DNA from: Bryobacterales bacterium
GTDB lineage: Bacteria > Acidobacteriota > Terriglobia > Bryobacterales > Bryobacteraceae
Direction of reading: 5' to 3'
Length of the DNA: 64,000 nt
NCBI GenBank assembly: GCA_020847045.1
Contig: JADLCT010000024.1
Location: 1 to 64,000 of the forward strand
Of this stretch, positions 38,792 to 50,400 are shown piece by piece. The position numbers were made by a program, and so were the translations under genes. The notes beneath the pieces were generated by a model. The model ran no database searches, had not been told where the DNA came from, and saw nothing but the letters and a program-made list of their open reading frames with translations. Each line of letters opens with the position of its first letter. Position 1 is the first letter of the stretch.

Positions 38792-39178
38792 ATGCCAACT
38801 TCGCCTCTTGAGGTTTACTTTCCGGTTCTGATCCAGATCCTGCTGGCCACGGCGTTGGCGGGCGGTCTGGTGGGGGCCAGTTTCCTGCTGGGCAAGAAAC
38901 TGAAGAATAAGGTGAAGGACATGCCGTATGAGAGCGGCATGGTTCCTATCGGCACAGCCACAGAGCGGTTCAGCGTGAAGTTTTACCTGGTGGCGATGCT
39001 GTTCATCCTGTTTGACATTGAAGCCGTGTTTCTCTATCCCTGGGTGGTGGTTTATGGCGATCTGAAACTGTTCGCTTTCGCCGAGATGTTCGTGTTCGTC
39101 ATCTTCATCCTCAGCGGCTTCTTCTACATTTGGAAGAAGGGGGTCCTCGACTGGTCGAAGACCGGGGACGAGGACTAA
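38792..39178 (+). CDS. nuoA: NADH-quinone oxidoreductase subunit A
   Basis: MPYESGMVPIGTATERFSVKFYLVAMLFILFDIEAVFLYPW. Confidence 0.95.
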   Translation: MPTSPLEVYFPVLIQILLATALAGGLVGASFLLGKKLKNKVKDMPYESGMVPIGTATERFSVKFYLVAMLFILFDIEAVFLYPWVVVYGDLKLFAFAEMFVFVIFILSGFFYIWKKGVLDWSKTGDED

Positions 39179-39188
39179 CACAAGCAAA

Positions 39189-39674
39189 ATGCTGACCGAA
39201 GAATTGCAACGGATTCCGCATGTGCAGGCCCTCTCGGCCATGCCGGGCGCTGTACAGGAGGCCACGGTACACCTGGGCGAAGTGACGCTGATGATCGATC
39301 CGGAACAGATCACGGCGGTGTGCCGGAAGCTGAGGGACGAATTCGCCGCGGAACGCTTAAGCGGCATCACCGGGCTGGACTGGTACCCAATGGAGCCGCG
39401 CTTCGAGGTGGTGTATCTGATTCATTCGATCCGGAACCGCTACCGGTTGAAGCTGAAGTGCCGGCTGCCGGGCGAATCTCCGGAGATTGAGTCCATATAC
39501 GAAGTTTGGCGCGCCGCTGATTGGTATGAGCGGGAAGTGTTCGACCTGTTTGGGGTGACCTTCCGCAACCATCCAAACCTGAAGCGCATTCTCATGCCGG
39601 AGGACTGGCAGGGGCACCCGTTGCGCAAGGACTTCCCGGTCCACGGGCACAAGTACAGTTACCGGGCCGAATGA
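39189..39674 (+). CDS. nuoC: NADH-quinone oxidoreductase subunit C
   Basis: WRAADWYEREVFDLFGVTFRNHPNLKRILMPEDWQGHPLRKDFPV. Confidence 0.96.
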   Translation: MLTEELQRIPHVQALSAMPGAVQEATVHLGEVTLMIDPEQITAVCRKLRDEFAAERLSGITGLDWYPMEPRFEVVYLIHSIRNRYRLKLKCRLPGESPEIESIYEVWRAADWYEREVFDLFGVTFRNHPNLKRILMPEDWQGHPLRKDFPVHGHKYSYRAE

Positions 39675-39805
39675 AACCCAGGCGTCACGCGGAAATCCGG
39701 CGTGGCCGGCAGGGCGGGAACCGCATGGTGGGAGAATCAGGCGCGGGAGCGCGTTGTGTGAGTGTAAGAAGGACTGGGCGCTACAGGCGTCCGTAGGGAG
39801 TTGAG

Positions 39806-41035
39806 ATGAGCGAGCAGACCAGCGTGGACGAACAGGCTGCCCTCCCCCTGGAGGAGCAGTCCAACGGTAAACGCCGCACGATGACCCTGAACATGGGTCC
39901 GCAGCACCCGTCCACGCACGGCGTGTTGCGCGTCGTGGTCGACCTGGACGGCGAGGTGATTCGCCATGCCGCCGCCGACATCGGCTATCTGCACACCGGG
40001 ATCGAGAAGCAGTGCGAGGTGCGCACCTGGCAGCAGGTGGTGCCGCTGACCGACCGAGTGGACTACCTGGCGAACCTCTCCAACAATCTGGCCTACTGTC
40101 TGGCCGTGGAGAAGTTGCTGGGGATGGAGATTCCCCGCCGCGCGCAGTGGATGCGCGTGATGCTGACCGAGTTGACGCGGATCAACTCGCACCTGGTGTG
40201 GCTGGGCACGCACGCGCTGGACATCGGCGCGATGACGATGTTCTTTTACTGCTTCCGTGAGCGCGAGAATATCCTGCGCCTGTTCGAGATGTTTTCGGGC
40301 CAGCGGATGATGACGAGCTACTTCCGGATTGGCGGACTGGCTTTGGAGGCTCCGCGGGGCTGGCAGCACGCGGTGGGCAAGTTCATCCGCGCGTTTCCGG
40401 ATTCGATCGAGCAGTATGAAAACCTGCTGAACGCCAACCCGATCTGGATGGAGCGCACCAAGGGCATCGCCCACATGACGCTGGACGATATGCTGAATCT
40501 GGGCGTGACCGGGCCGATGATCCGGGCCGCGGGACTGGCCTGGGATATCCGGAAGGACGAACCCTACAGCGCCTACTCCGAGTTCGATTTTCAGGTGCCG
40601 ACACGGACCGAAAGCGACGTCTATGCCCGGTTCCAGGTGCGCATGGACGAACTGCGCGAGAGCACGAAGATCGTGATTCAGGCGCTGGAAGGCATGCCCG
40701 AGGGCGAGTTCCAGGCCGAGGCGCCCGGCATTGTGCTTCCCGAGCGCGAGGCGATGAAGACGCAGATGGAAGCCATGATCTACCACTTCAAGATCATCTC
40801 CGAGGGCTTCCGCGTGCCACCGGGCGAAGCTTACGTGGCCGTGGAGTCGCCGCGCGGCGAACTCGGCTATTACGTTGTCAGCGACGGCGCCACCAATCCC
40901 TACCGCGTGTTCATGCGCACGCCGAGCTTCGGCAATCTGATCGCGCTGGGGCCGATGCTTCAGGACAAGCTGATCGCCGATTCCATCGCGGCCCTTGGAA
41001 GCATGGACTTCGTACTGGGAGACACAGACAGGTAA
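39806..41035 (+). CDS. nuoD: NADH-quinone oxidoreductase subunit D
   Basis: LNMGPQHPSTHGVLRVVVDLDGE, GYLHTGIEKQCE. Confidence 0.97.
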   Translation: MSEQTSVDEQAALPLEEQSNGKRRTMTLNMGPQHPSTHGVLRVVVDLDGEVIRHAAADIGYLHTGIEKQCEVRTWQQVVPLTDRVDYLANLSNNLAYCLAVEKLLGMEIPRRAQWMRVMLTELTRINSHLVWLGTHALDIGAMTMFFYCFRERENILRLFEMFSGQRMMTSYFRIGGLALEAPRGWQHAVGKFIRAFPDSIEQYENLLNANPIWMERTKGIAHMTLDDMLNLGVTGPMIRAAGLAWDIRKDEPYSAYSEFDFQVPTRTESDVYARFQVRMDELRESTKIVIQALEGMPEGEFQAEAPGIVLPEREAMKTQMEAMIYHFKIISEGFRVPPGEAYVAVESPRGELGYYVVSDGATNPYRVFMRTPSFGNLIALGPMLQDKLIADSIAALGSMDFVLGDTDR

Positions 41036-41042
41036 ACAGCCC

Positions 41043-41522
41043 ATGACCTTCTCACCGGAACTCGAAAAGCGCTTCGCCGAGATGGCGGCCAAGTACCCAG
41101 AAGGGCGGCAGAAAGCCTGTCTCATCCCGATGCTCATGTACGCCCAGGACGAGGTGGGCCACATGACCGAGGAGTTGAAGGAAGAGGTCGCCAAACGGCT
41201 CAACATCAGCGTTCTCGAAGTGAACGAGGTGGTGGGCTATTACACGATGATGCGCAAGAAGCGCATGGGCGAGACACACCTGCAGATCTGCACGAACATC
41301 AGTTGCCTGTTGTGGGACGGTGATCAACTGTGGGAGCGCGCCTGCCAGAAGCTGGGCATCGGGCACAACGAGGTGACCGCCGACGGCAAGATCTCGCTGG
41401 AGGAAGTGGAGTGCATCGGCGCCTGCTCCTGGGCTCCGGCCATTCAGGTGAACTACGATTTTCAACATCACGTGACGCCCGAACAGTTGGACAAGCTGAT
41501 CGACGATTTGAGGAAAGCGTAA
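41043..41522 (+). CDS. nuoE: NADH-quinone oxidoreductase subunit E
   Basis: CTNISCLLWDG...ECIGACSWAPAIQVN 2Fe-2S motif. Confidence 0.95.
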   Translation: MTFSPELEKRFAEMAAKYPEGRQKACLIPMLMYAQDEVGHMTEELKEEVAKRLNISVLEVNEVVGYYTMMRKKRMGETHLQICTNISCLLWDGDQLWERACQKLGIGHNEVTADGKISLEEVECIGACSWAPAIQVNYDFQHHVTPEQLDKLIDDLRKA

Positions 41523-42854
41523 ATGTATCCCAGCCTGCTCCACGAATCTCCCCACCCGGACGAAACGATTGTGCTTGGCAAGCGGTTCCGGCTGCCGGAT
41601 TCGCGCCGCATCGGCACCTATCTGGCCCACGAAGGCTACCAGGGGTTCCTCAAGGCGTCCCAGATGACGCCAGAGCAGATCATCGACGAGGTGAAGGCTT
41701 CGAATCTGCGGGGCCGTGGCGGCGCGGGTTTTCCGACGGGTTTGAAATGGAGCTTCGTGCCGCGCCAGTCGCCGAAGCCCAAGTACATCGTGGTGAACGG
41801 CGATGAATCCGAGCCGGGGACATGCAAGGACCGTGTTCTGATTCAATATGACCCGCACCAGTTGATCGAGGGGATTCTGATCGCGGGCCGGGCGGTGGAC
41901 GCTCATCGCGGATGGATCTACATTCGCGGCGAGTACCGCTACCTGATCGACATCATGGACGAGGCCATCGCCGAGGCATACGCGCGGGGCTGGCTGGGCA
42001 AGAACATCCAGGGCACGGGCTTCGACTTCGACCTTTCCACGCACACGGGAGCGGGCGCGTATGAATGCGGCGAGGAGTCGGCGCTGCTGGAGTCGCTCGA
42101 GGGCAAGCGGGGCGTGCCGCGCATCCGCCCGCCCTTCCCCGCCGTGTCGGGTGCATTCCAGTGCCCCACCGTTCTGAACAACGTCGAGACGTTCGCCGCC
42201 GTGCCCAGCATCATGCGCATGGGCGGCCAGGCGTGGGCGGCCCTGGGCATTCCCAAGGCGGGCGGCACGAAGTTCACCTGTCTCACCGGCCATGTGAACC
42301 GCACGGGCGTGTACGAGCTGGCGCTGGGCTTTCCGGTGCGCAAGATGATCGAGGACGTCGGCGGCGGCATCCGGGGCGGCAAGAAATTGAAGGCGATGAT
42401 TCCGGGCGGCTCTTCGTGTCCGATTCTCACCGGCGAAGAGGCCTGGGAATTGAACATGGACTACGATTCCATGGCGAAGGCGAAGACGATGCTCGGCTCC
42501 GGCGGCGTGGTGCTGATGGACGAAGACACGGACATGGTGAAAGCGGCGCTGCGCATCATACGTTTTTATCAGCACGAAAGCTGTGGCTGGTGCATTCCCT
42601 GCCGGGAGGGCACGCTGTGGCTGAAGAAGCTGCTGACGCGGCTGGACGAGGGCGTGGGCACGGTGAAGGACATCGACCTGGTGGGCGATCTCGCCGATAA
42701 CATGCTGGGACGAACCTTCTGTCCGCTGGGCGATGCGGCGGCTATGCCCACCATGAGCATCGTACGCAAGTTCCGGCACGAGTTTGAAGCCAAGCTGGGG
42801 CGGAAGACGGTTTCGATGGCCGGTCTGTCGCAACTGGTTTCGATCACCGGCTAA
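41523..42854 (+). CDS. nuoF: NADH-quinone oxidoreductase subunit F
   Basis: GRGGAGFPTGLKWSF, NGDESEPGTCKDR, ESCGWCIPCREGT. Confidence 0.97.
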   Translation: MYPSLLHESPHPDETIVLGKRFRLPDSRRIGTYLAHEGYQGFLKASQMTPEQIIDEVKASNLRGRGGAGFPTGLKWSFVPRQSPKPKYIVVNGDESEPGTCKDRVLIQYDPHQLIEGILIAGRAVDAHRGWIYIRGEYRYLIDIMDEAIAEAYARGWLGKNIQGTGFDFDLSTHTGAGAYECGEESALLESLEGKRGVPRIRPPFPAVSGAFQCPTVLNNVETFAAVPSIMRMGGQAWAALGIPKAGGTKFTCLTGHVNRTGVYELALGFPVRKMIEDVGGGIRGGKKLKAMIPGGSSCPILTGEEAWELNMDYDSMAKAKTMLGSGGVVLMDEDTDMVKAALRIIRFYQHESCGWCIPCREGTLWLKKLLTRLDEGVGTVKDIDLVGDLADNMLGRTFCPLGDAAAMPTMSIVRKFRHEFEAKLGRKTVSMAGLSQLVSITG

Positions 42855-42863
42855 AGGAAATCC

Positions 42864-44945
42864 ATGGCGGATCCAGTAACCTTTACAGTCAACGGTAAGA
42901 GTCTGCAGGCTCCGGCGGGCACGCTGGTGATCGATGCCTGCAAGCGCGCGGGCATCGAAATTCCCGCCTTTTGTTATTACGAGGGCCTGGCCTTGCAAGC
43001 CGCCTGCCGGATGTGTCTGGTCGAGGTGGAAAAGGCGCCGAAGCTGCTGGCCAGTTGCACGCTTCCGGTGGCCGAGGGCATGGTGGTGCAAACCGAGTCT
43101 CCGGTGGTGGTGCAGGCGCGCAAGTCGATGCTCGAATTCCTGCTGACAAACCATCCGCTGGATTGTCCGGTGTGCGACAAGGGCGGCGAGTGCGAACTGC
43201 AGGACATGTCGTTCCGCTACGGCGCCGGGGAAAGCCGCTTCACGGAAATGAAGCACCACGTGGACGAGAAGCAGTGGTCTCCGGTGGTGTATTTCGACGC
43301 GCCGCGCTGCATTCTCTGCTACCGCTGCGTGCGGATTTGTGACGAGGGTCTGGGCGTGAAGGCGCTGGGGGTCACCAACCGTGGCGCCTATTCCGAGATC
43401 ACTCCCAACAAGGGCGACCATCTCGATTGCGATGAATGCGGCGCTTGCATCGACATCTGTCCCGTGGGCGCGCTCACCAGCGGCATTTACCGTTACCAGA
43501 CGCGTCCGTGGGAGATGGAGCATACTGGCACGATCTGCTCGCACTGCGGCGACGGCTGCAAGACGACGCTGGGCGTGAAGAACGATGAGATTCTGCGGGG
43601 CAACAACCGGGACCGTTCCGGCATCAACGGCGAATTCCTGTGCATAAAAGGCCGCTATGCGTTCGACTACGTGAGCCACTCCGAACGGCTGCAATCGCCG
43701 CTGCTGCGCTCCGGCGGCAAGCTGGAAGAGGTGAGCTGGTCCAAGGCGCTGGCCCATGTGGCGCAGAGGTTCGGTGAGATCAAAGCGTCCGGAGGCAGGT
43801 TCGGCGTCATCGGCGGCGAACATTCGACGAACGAGGAAAACTACTACCTGCAGAAGTTCGCGCGCGCCGGACTGGGCACGCCGAACATTGACCACCGCCG
43901 TTCGGGCGACGTTCCCGCGCTGCTGGACGCGCTCCATGGACGCCAGGGCGCGCTGGCCACGGTGGACGATCTGTACAACGCCAAGGGCGTGCTGATCATC
44001 GGCGTTGACCTGGCCCAGCAGCATCCGTTGCTGGCCTTCCAGACGCGCGCCGATTCCCGGCATCATCAGGCGAAGGTGTTCACCGTGACGGAAGGTCCGG
44101 TGCGGGAAGACAAGGTGGCGGTAAGGAAGGTGCGGGCCGCGGCGGCGGACCAACTGGACGCCGTGAAGTCGCTGGGCGAGGATCTGAAGGCCGCGGGCGA
44201 GCTGGTGGTGCTGTTCGGCGATTCGATTCAGGGCGCGGCCGTGGGCGAACTGGTGGCCTTCCTTGATTCTCTGGGCGTGCCGGCGAAGTACATCTGCCTG
44301 GTGGACTACTCGAATTCGCGCGGCGCCTGTGATATGGGTCTGCTGCCGCACCTAGGACCCGGCTATCAAGCCGCGGCGCAAACGGGCATGAGCATGGCGG
44401 AGATGCTGGCAGACCCGTCACTGGACGCCTTGTGGGTGGTGGGCGCGAATCCCCTGGCCGGCGCGGCGCTTGCTTCTCAAAAAGCGTTCGTCGTCGTGCA
44501 AGATATGTTCCTCACGGAGACCGCGCAGCGCGCCGATGTCGTGCTGCCTTCCGCTTCGGCCTACGAAAAAGCGGGCACGGTAACCAACACGTGCGGCCAG
44601 GTGCAGCGTTTGCGCAAGGCCATCAGCGTCATGGGGGCCAAGGCTGACCTCGACATCTTCGGCCTGCTGGCCAGGGGCATGAACCTCGATCTCGGCCGGG
44701 CGGTTCCGGACCAGGTGTTCGAGGAGATCCGCGCCAGCGTGCACGGATATAATGTTCCCTTGCCAGTCATCGCGACGGGAGGAGCGGCGATGGCCGATCC
44801 GGTCCATGGACGCATACAGGCCGCCGCCCAGGCGCACGTGATCCAGTCGGCTCGCGACACTCTGTTCACCTCGGGTTCGTGGAGCCGGTACTCGAAGACC
44901 CTGAACGTCGTTCTCGAAGCTCCCGGCGAACTTTACAAGCCATGA
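42864..44945 (+). CDS. nuoG: NADH-quinone oxidoreductase subunit G
   Basis: ACRMCLVEVEKAPK, DCPVCDKGGECELQD, CSHCGDGCKTTLGVK cluster motifs. Confidence 0.96.
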   Translation: MADPVTFTVNGKSLQAPAGTLVIDACKRAGIEIPAFCYYEGLALQAACRMCLVEVEKAPKLLASCTLPVAEGMVVQTESPVVVQARKSMLEFLLTNHPLDCPVCDKGGECELQDMSFRYGAGESRFTEMKHHVDEKQWSPVVYFDAPRCILCYRCVRICDEGLGVKALGVTNRGAYSEITPNKGDHLDCDECGACIDICPVGALTSGIYRYQTRPWEMEHTGTICSHCGDGCKTTLGVKNDEILRGNNRDRSGINGEFLCIKGRYAFDYVSHSERLQSPLLRSGGKLEEVSWSKALAHVAQRFGEIKASGGRFGVIGGEHSTNEENYYLQKFARAGLGTPNIDHRRSGDVPALLDALHGRQGALATVDDLYNAKGVLIIGVDLAQQHPLLAFQTRADSRHHQAKVFTVTEGPVREDKVAVRKVRAAAADQLDAVKSLGEDLKAAGELVVLFGDSIQGAAVGELVAFLDSLGVPAKYICLVDYSNSRGACDMGLLPHLGPGYQAAAQTGMSMAEMLADPSLDALWVVGANPLAGAALASQKAFVVVQDMFLTETAQRADVVLPSASAYEKAGTVTNTCGQVQRLRKAISVMGAKADLDIFGLLARGMNLDLGRAVPDQVFEEIRASVHGYNVPLPVIATGGAAMADPVHGRIQAAAQAHVIQSARDTLFTSGSWSRYSKTLNVVLEAPGELYKP

Positions 44946-46156
44946 ATCCCGATCTTACGTCGATCCTCGGCAACTTTTACGTCCTGACGCTGATCAAGCT
45001 GGCCCTGGTGGCCTTCGTATTGTTGACGGCCCTGGCCTATCTGCAATGGATTGAGCGCAAGGTGATCGCGCACATCCAGTTGCGCGTGGGCCCGACGCGC
45101 GTAGGCCCGCACGGCCTGCTGCAGCCTCTGGCCGACACCATCAAGCTGCTCACCAAGGAAGATCTGGTTCCGGCGCATGTGAACAAATTCTTCTATGTGC
45201 TGGCGCCCATGATGGCCGTGTTTTTCGCTCTCAGCGCGATCGCCGTCATACCGTTCGGACCGAAGATCAACATCTTCGGCATCGAAACCTACATGCAGCT
45301 CTCGGATCTGAACATCGGGCTGCTCTATCTGCTGGCGCTCTCCGGCATGGGCGTGTACGGCATAGCGCTGGCGGGCTGGTCGTCCAACAACAAATACTCG
45401 CTCATCGGCGGTCTCCGCTCCTCGGCGCAGATGATCAGCTACGAGTTACCGCTGGCGCTGGCCATCGCCTCGCCGCTGCTGCTGGCCGGATCGCTTTCGT
45501 TGCGCGAAATTGCCGAATCGCAAGCCGGGTTCATGCTGGGCTTCATTCCGCGCTGGTCGATTTTTCAGATGCCCGCGCCGCAGATTCTCGCGTTCGTCCT
45601 GTTTATGATCGCCGGATTCGCCGAAACCAACCGGGTGCCGTTCGATCTTCCGGAAGCCGAGAACGAACTGGTGGCCGGGTTTCACACCGAATACTCCTCG
45701 ATGAAGTTCGCCAGTTTCTTCATGGCCGAGTACGCGAACATGGTGACGCTGTGCTCGGTCGCCACGCTACTTTTCCTGGGCGGCTGGTATCCACTTGTTC
45801 CAGCGCCCGTGGACGGATTCATCCCGCCGCTGCTGCTGTGGGCCGGCGGCGCGATGCTGATCTTCCACGGACTGCAACCGGCGCGCAAATGGGACAAGTA
45901 CACCATGCCCGCGTTCGGGGCCGTTTTCCTGCTGGCCGGCTTCGCGTTCTTGATTCCTTTCCTGCAGCCGGTGCTGGTGCCGCTGTTCTGGTTCGTTTCC
46001 AAGGTGGGCATCCTGCTGTTCCTCTTCATCTGGGTGCGCGCCACACTGCCCCGCTTCCGGTATGACCAGCTCATGCGCTTCGCCTGGGCCTTCATGTTTC
46101 CGGTATCGGTTGTTCATCTGTTTGCCACCGCGCTTCTGGTGGCCTTGTTGAAGTAG
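44942..46156 (+). CDS. nuoH: NADH-quinone oxidoreductase subunit H
   Basis: WIERKVIAHIQLRVGPTRVGPHGLLQPLADTIKLLTKED, AETNRVPFDLPEAENELVAGFHTEYSSMKF. Confidence 0.97.
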   Translation: MNPDLTSILGNFYVLTLIKLALVAFVLLTALAYLQWIERKVIAHIQLRVGPTRVGPHGLLQPLADTIKLLTKEDLVPAHVNKFFYVLAPMMAVFFALSAIAVIPFGPKINIFGIETYMQLSDLNIGLLYLLALSGMGVYGIALAGWSSNNKYSLIGGLRSSAQMISYELPLALAIASPLLLAGSLSLREIAESQAGFMLGFIPRWSIFQMPAPQILAFVLFMIAGFAETNRVPFDLPEAENELVAGFHTEYSSMKFASFFMAEYANMVTLCSVATLLFLGGWYPLVPAPVDGFIPPLLLWAGGAMLIFHGLQPARKWDKYTMPAFGAVFLLAGFAFLIPFLQPVLVPLFWFVSKVGILLFLFIWVRATLPRFRYDQLMRFAWAFMFPVSVVHLFATALLVALLK

Positions 46157-46158
46157 CC

Positions 46159-46659
46159 ATGGACGCCATACTTTTTTTCCTGTTTGCCGCCATCGCCGTT
46201 GTTTCGGCGATCAACGTCGTGGTGCAACGCCACCCGATTTCGAGCGCCCTTTCGCTGGTCGGCGTCATGGGTTCGCTCGCCGTGCTCTATTTGCTGCTTG
46301 GCGCCGAATTCATCGCCGCGGCGCAGATGATTGTCTATGCGGGCGCGATCATGGTGCTCTTCGTGTTCGTCATCATGCTGCTGAACACCGGCGCTGAGCA
46401 GTCCTCCCGAAAGGGCAAAGTTCTGACTATCGTGGCCATGCCGCTCCTGGTGATTTTTCTGGGTGTGGTGAGCTACATCATCCAGCGCGGGTTTCCGGAC
46501 TCGCCCCTGGTCAAATTCGGCGAATTCACCGGCGGCGGACCGAAGGATGTGGGTATGGCGCTGTTCACGCGCTACCTGCTTCCGTTCGAGGTCACCAGCG
46601 TGTTGATTCTGATTGCCATCATCGGCGCCGTGGTTCTGGCGCGGAAGGAGATGGAATAA
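46159..46659 (+). CDS. nuoJ: NADH-quinone oxidoreductase subunit J
   Basis: AEFIAAAQMIVYAGAIMVLFVFVIMLLNTG. Confidence 0.95.
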   Translation: MDAILFFLFAAIAVVSAINVVVQRHPISSALSLVGVMGSLAVLYLLLGAEFIAAAQMIVYAGAIMVLFVFVIMLLNTGAEQSSRKGKVLTIVAMPLLVIFLGVVSYIIQRGFPDSPLVKFGEFTGGGPKDVGMALFTRYLLPFEVTSVLILIAIIGAVVLARKEME

Positions 46660-46663
46660 CCCG

Positions 46664-46990
46664 ATGCCTCCCCTGCCCGTTCCGGCGGCGGTGCCGCTTT
46701 CCTACTATCTGATCCTGAGCGCCGTGCTGTTTGCTCTGGGCGTCGCCGGCTTTCTGTTCCGCCGCAGCCTGATCACGGTGTTCATGAGCATCGAGTTGAT
46801 GTTGAACGCCGTGAATCTCACGTTCGTCGCGTTCTCCTATCAGCACAAGCAGGTGGATGGCCACCTGTTCACATTTTTCGTGATGGTGGTGGCCGCCGCG
46901 GAAGCCGCTGTCGGCCTGGCCATTATCCTCACCGTCTACAAGAATCGCGGCACCCTCGCCGTCGATGAGATCGATTCGCTGAAACTCTAA
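46664..46990 (+). CDS. nuoK: NADH-quinone oxidoreductase subunit K
   Basis: MSIELMLNAVNLTFVAFSY and FVMVVAAAEAAVGLAIILTVYKN. Confidence 0.95.
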   Translation: MPPLPVPAAVPLSYYLILSAVLFALGVAGFLFRRSLITVFMSIELMLNAVNLTFVAFSYQHKQVDGHLFTFFVMVVAAAEAAVGLAIILTVYKNRGTLAVDEIDSLKL

Positions 46991-46996
46991 ACTCCG

Positions 46997-48858
46997 ATGC
47001 ACCATCTTTGGCTCATCCCGTTCTTCCCGCTCGCCGGTTTCCTCGTGAACGGCCTCTTCGGCAAGCGCCTGTCCAAAGGCGCCGTCGGCATGGTGGCCAT
47101 CGGCAGCGTCGTGTTGTCTTTTCTCTGGGCGCTGAAGGCTCTCTTCGGACTTGCGCCGCTCGAAACCGCCCACGTGGAGCGCTACTTCACCTGGATCCAG
47201 TCCGGTTCGCTGGTCATTCCCTATGAACTGGCCGTGGACCGTCTGACGGCGATCATGCTGATGGTGGTGACCGGAATCGGTTCGCTCATCCACATTTACG
47301 CCACCGGGTACATGCACGAGGAGGAGGGGTTCTACCGCTTCTTCGCGTATCTCAACCTGTTCATGTTTTTCATGCTCACGCTGGTGCTGGCCAACAACTA
47401 TCTGTTGTTGTTTGTCGGCTGGGAGGGCGTGGGCCTGTGCAGCTACCTTCTGATCGGTTTCTACTTCCTGAAACACTCGGCCTCGACGGCCGGGAACAAA
47501 GCCTTCATCGTGAACCGCATTGGCGATGCCGGTTACTCCGTGGCGATCTTCCTCATCTTCCTGACCTTCGGCACGCTTGATTTCCCCAAAGTGATGGAAG
47601 CGGCCAAGGCGCTGCCGGTGGAAGCATCCGCCGGGATCCTTACGGCCATCTGCCTGCTGCTGCTGGTGGGCGCGACGGGCAAGTCGGCCCAGGTACCGCT
47701 CTACGTCTGGCTGCCGGACGCCATGGAAGGCCCGACGCCGGTTTCGGCGCTCATCCACGCGGCGACCATGGTGACCGCCGGCGTCTACATGGTGACGCGC
47801 TCGGCGGCGCTGTTCCTCCATGCGCCCATCGCCATGGAGACGGTGGCCTGGATCGGTCTGGCCACGGCGGTGATGGCGGCGACCATCGGCATCACGCAAT
47901 ACGACATCAAGAAGGTGTACGCCTACTCGACCGTTTCGCAGTTGGGCTACATGTTCCTCGCCCTGGGCGTGGGCGCCTTCTCCGCCGGCATCTGGCACGT
48001 CGTGACGCACGCCTTCTTCAAGGCGCTGCTCTTCCTGGGAGCGGGCAGCGTGATTCACGCCTTGCACCACGAGCAGGACATGCGCCACATGGGCGGTTTG
48101 CGGAAAAAGATTCCGATTACATTCGCCGTGCTCACCTGCGCATGGCTGGCCATCTCCGGCGTGCCGTTCACTTCAGGCTGGTATTCCAAGGAAGCCATTC
48201 TCGGCGCTGTGCACCATCATTCTCCGCTGATGTATTGGATCGGCGTGGGCACGGCCGCCGTCACGGCGTTCTATGTGTCGCGCTCGATGTTCATGACCTT
48301 TTGGGGTGAATATAAGGGCCACGCCCATCCGCACGAATCACCGCCGGTGATGTGGCTGCCGCTGGCCGCGCTGGCGGTTCTGTCGCTGGCCGGAGGAGCG
48401 CTCTTCAATGTGCCGCACATTCTGGAGCCGATGTTCCCGCAGGGCCACGGCGAGCACGACTTCATGCTGGAGGTGATCGGGTCCGGCGCCGGTCTGCTTG
48501 GCATCGCCCTTGCCTACGTGATGTATGTGGCGAACCCCGGACTGCCGGCTTCCATTGCATCGTCGCTCGGAGGAGTTTACAGGTTGGTTTATAACAAGTA
48601 CTACGTGGACGAGGCCTACGATGCCGCCGTGGTAAGGCCGATCGTGAACGGCTCGCGCACGGGTTTGTGGCAGTTCGCCGATGTCTGGTTGATTGACGGC
48701 ATGGTGAACGGGGCCGGCAGTTTCGCCCGCTGGCTGGGCGGCGGCCTGCGGAGGTTGCAATCCGGCAGCATCCGCGCCTACGCGGCCTGGGTGGTTGCCG
48801 GGGCGGTCATCTTCATCATTGCGGCTGGCGCGATTGCCGGCGTGCAGGGAGGCCTCCG

Positions 48859-48862
<4 letters not shown>
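46997..48862 (+). CDS. nuoL: NADH-quinone oxidoreductase subunit L
   Basis: FVGWEGVGLCSYLLIGFYF, WLPDAMEGPTPVSALIHAATMVTAGVYMV. Confidence 0.97.

Positions 48863-50389
<1,527 letters not shown>

Positions 50390-50400
<11 letters not shown>

Noticed and set aside
41052-44351. 1099-aa minus-strand ORF antisense to nuoE-nuoF-nuoG
   Set aside because: Spans several confidently assigned complex I genes; sequence is His/Arg/Ala-rich without recognisable domains. Typical shadow ORF of high-GC codon usage.
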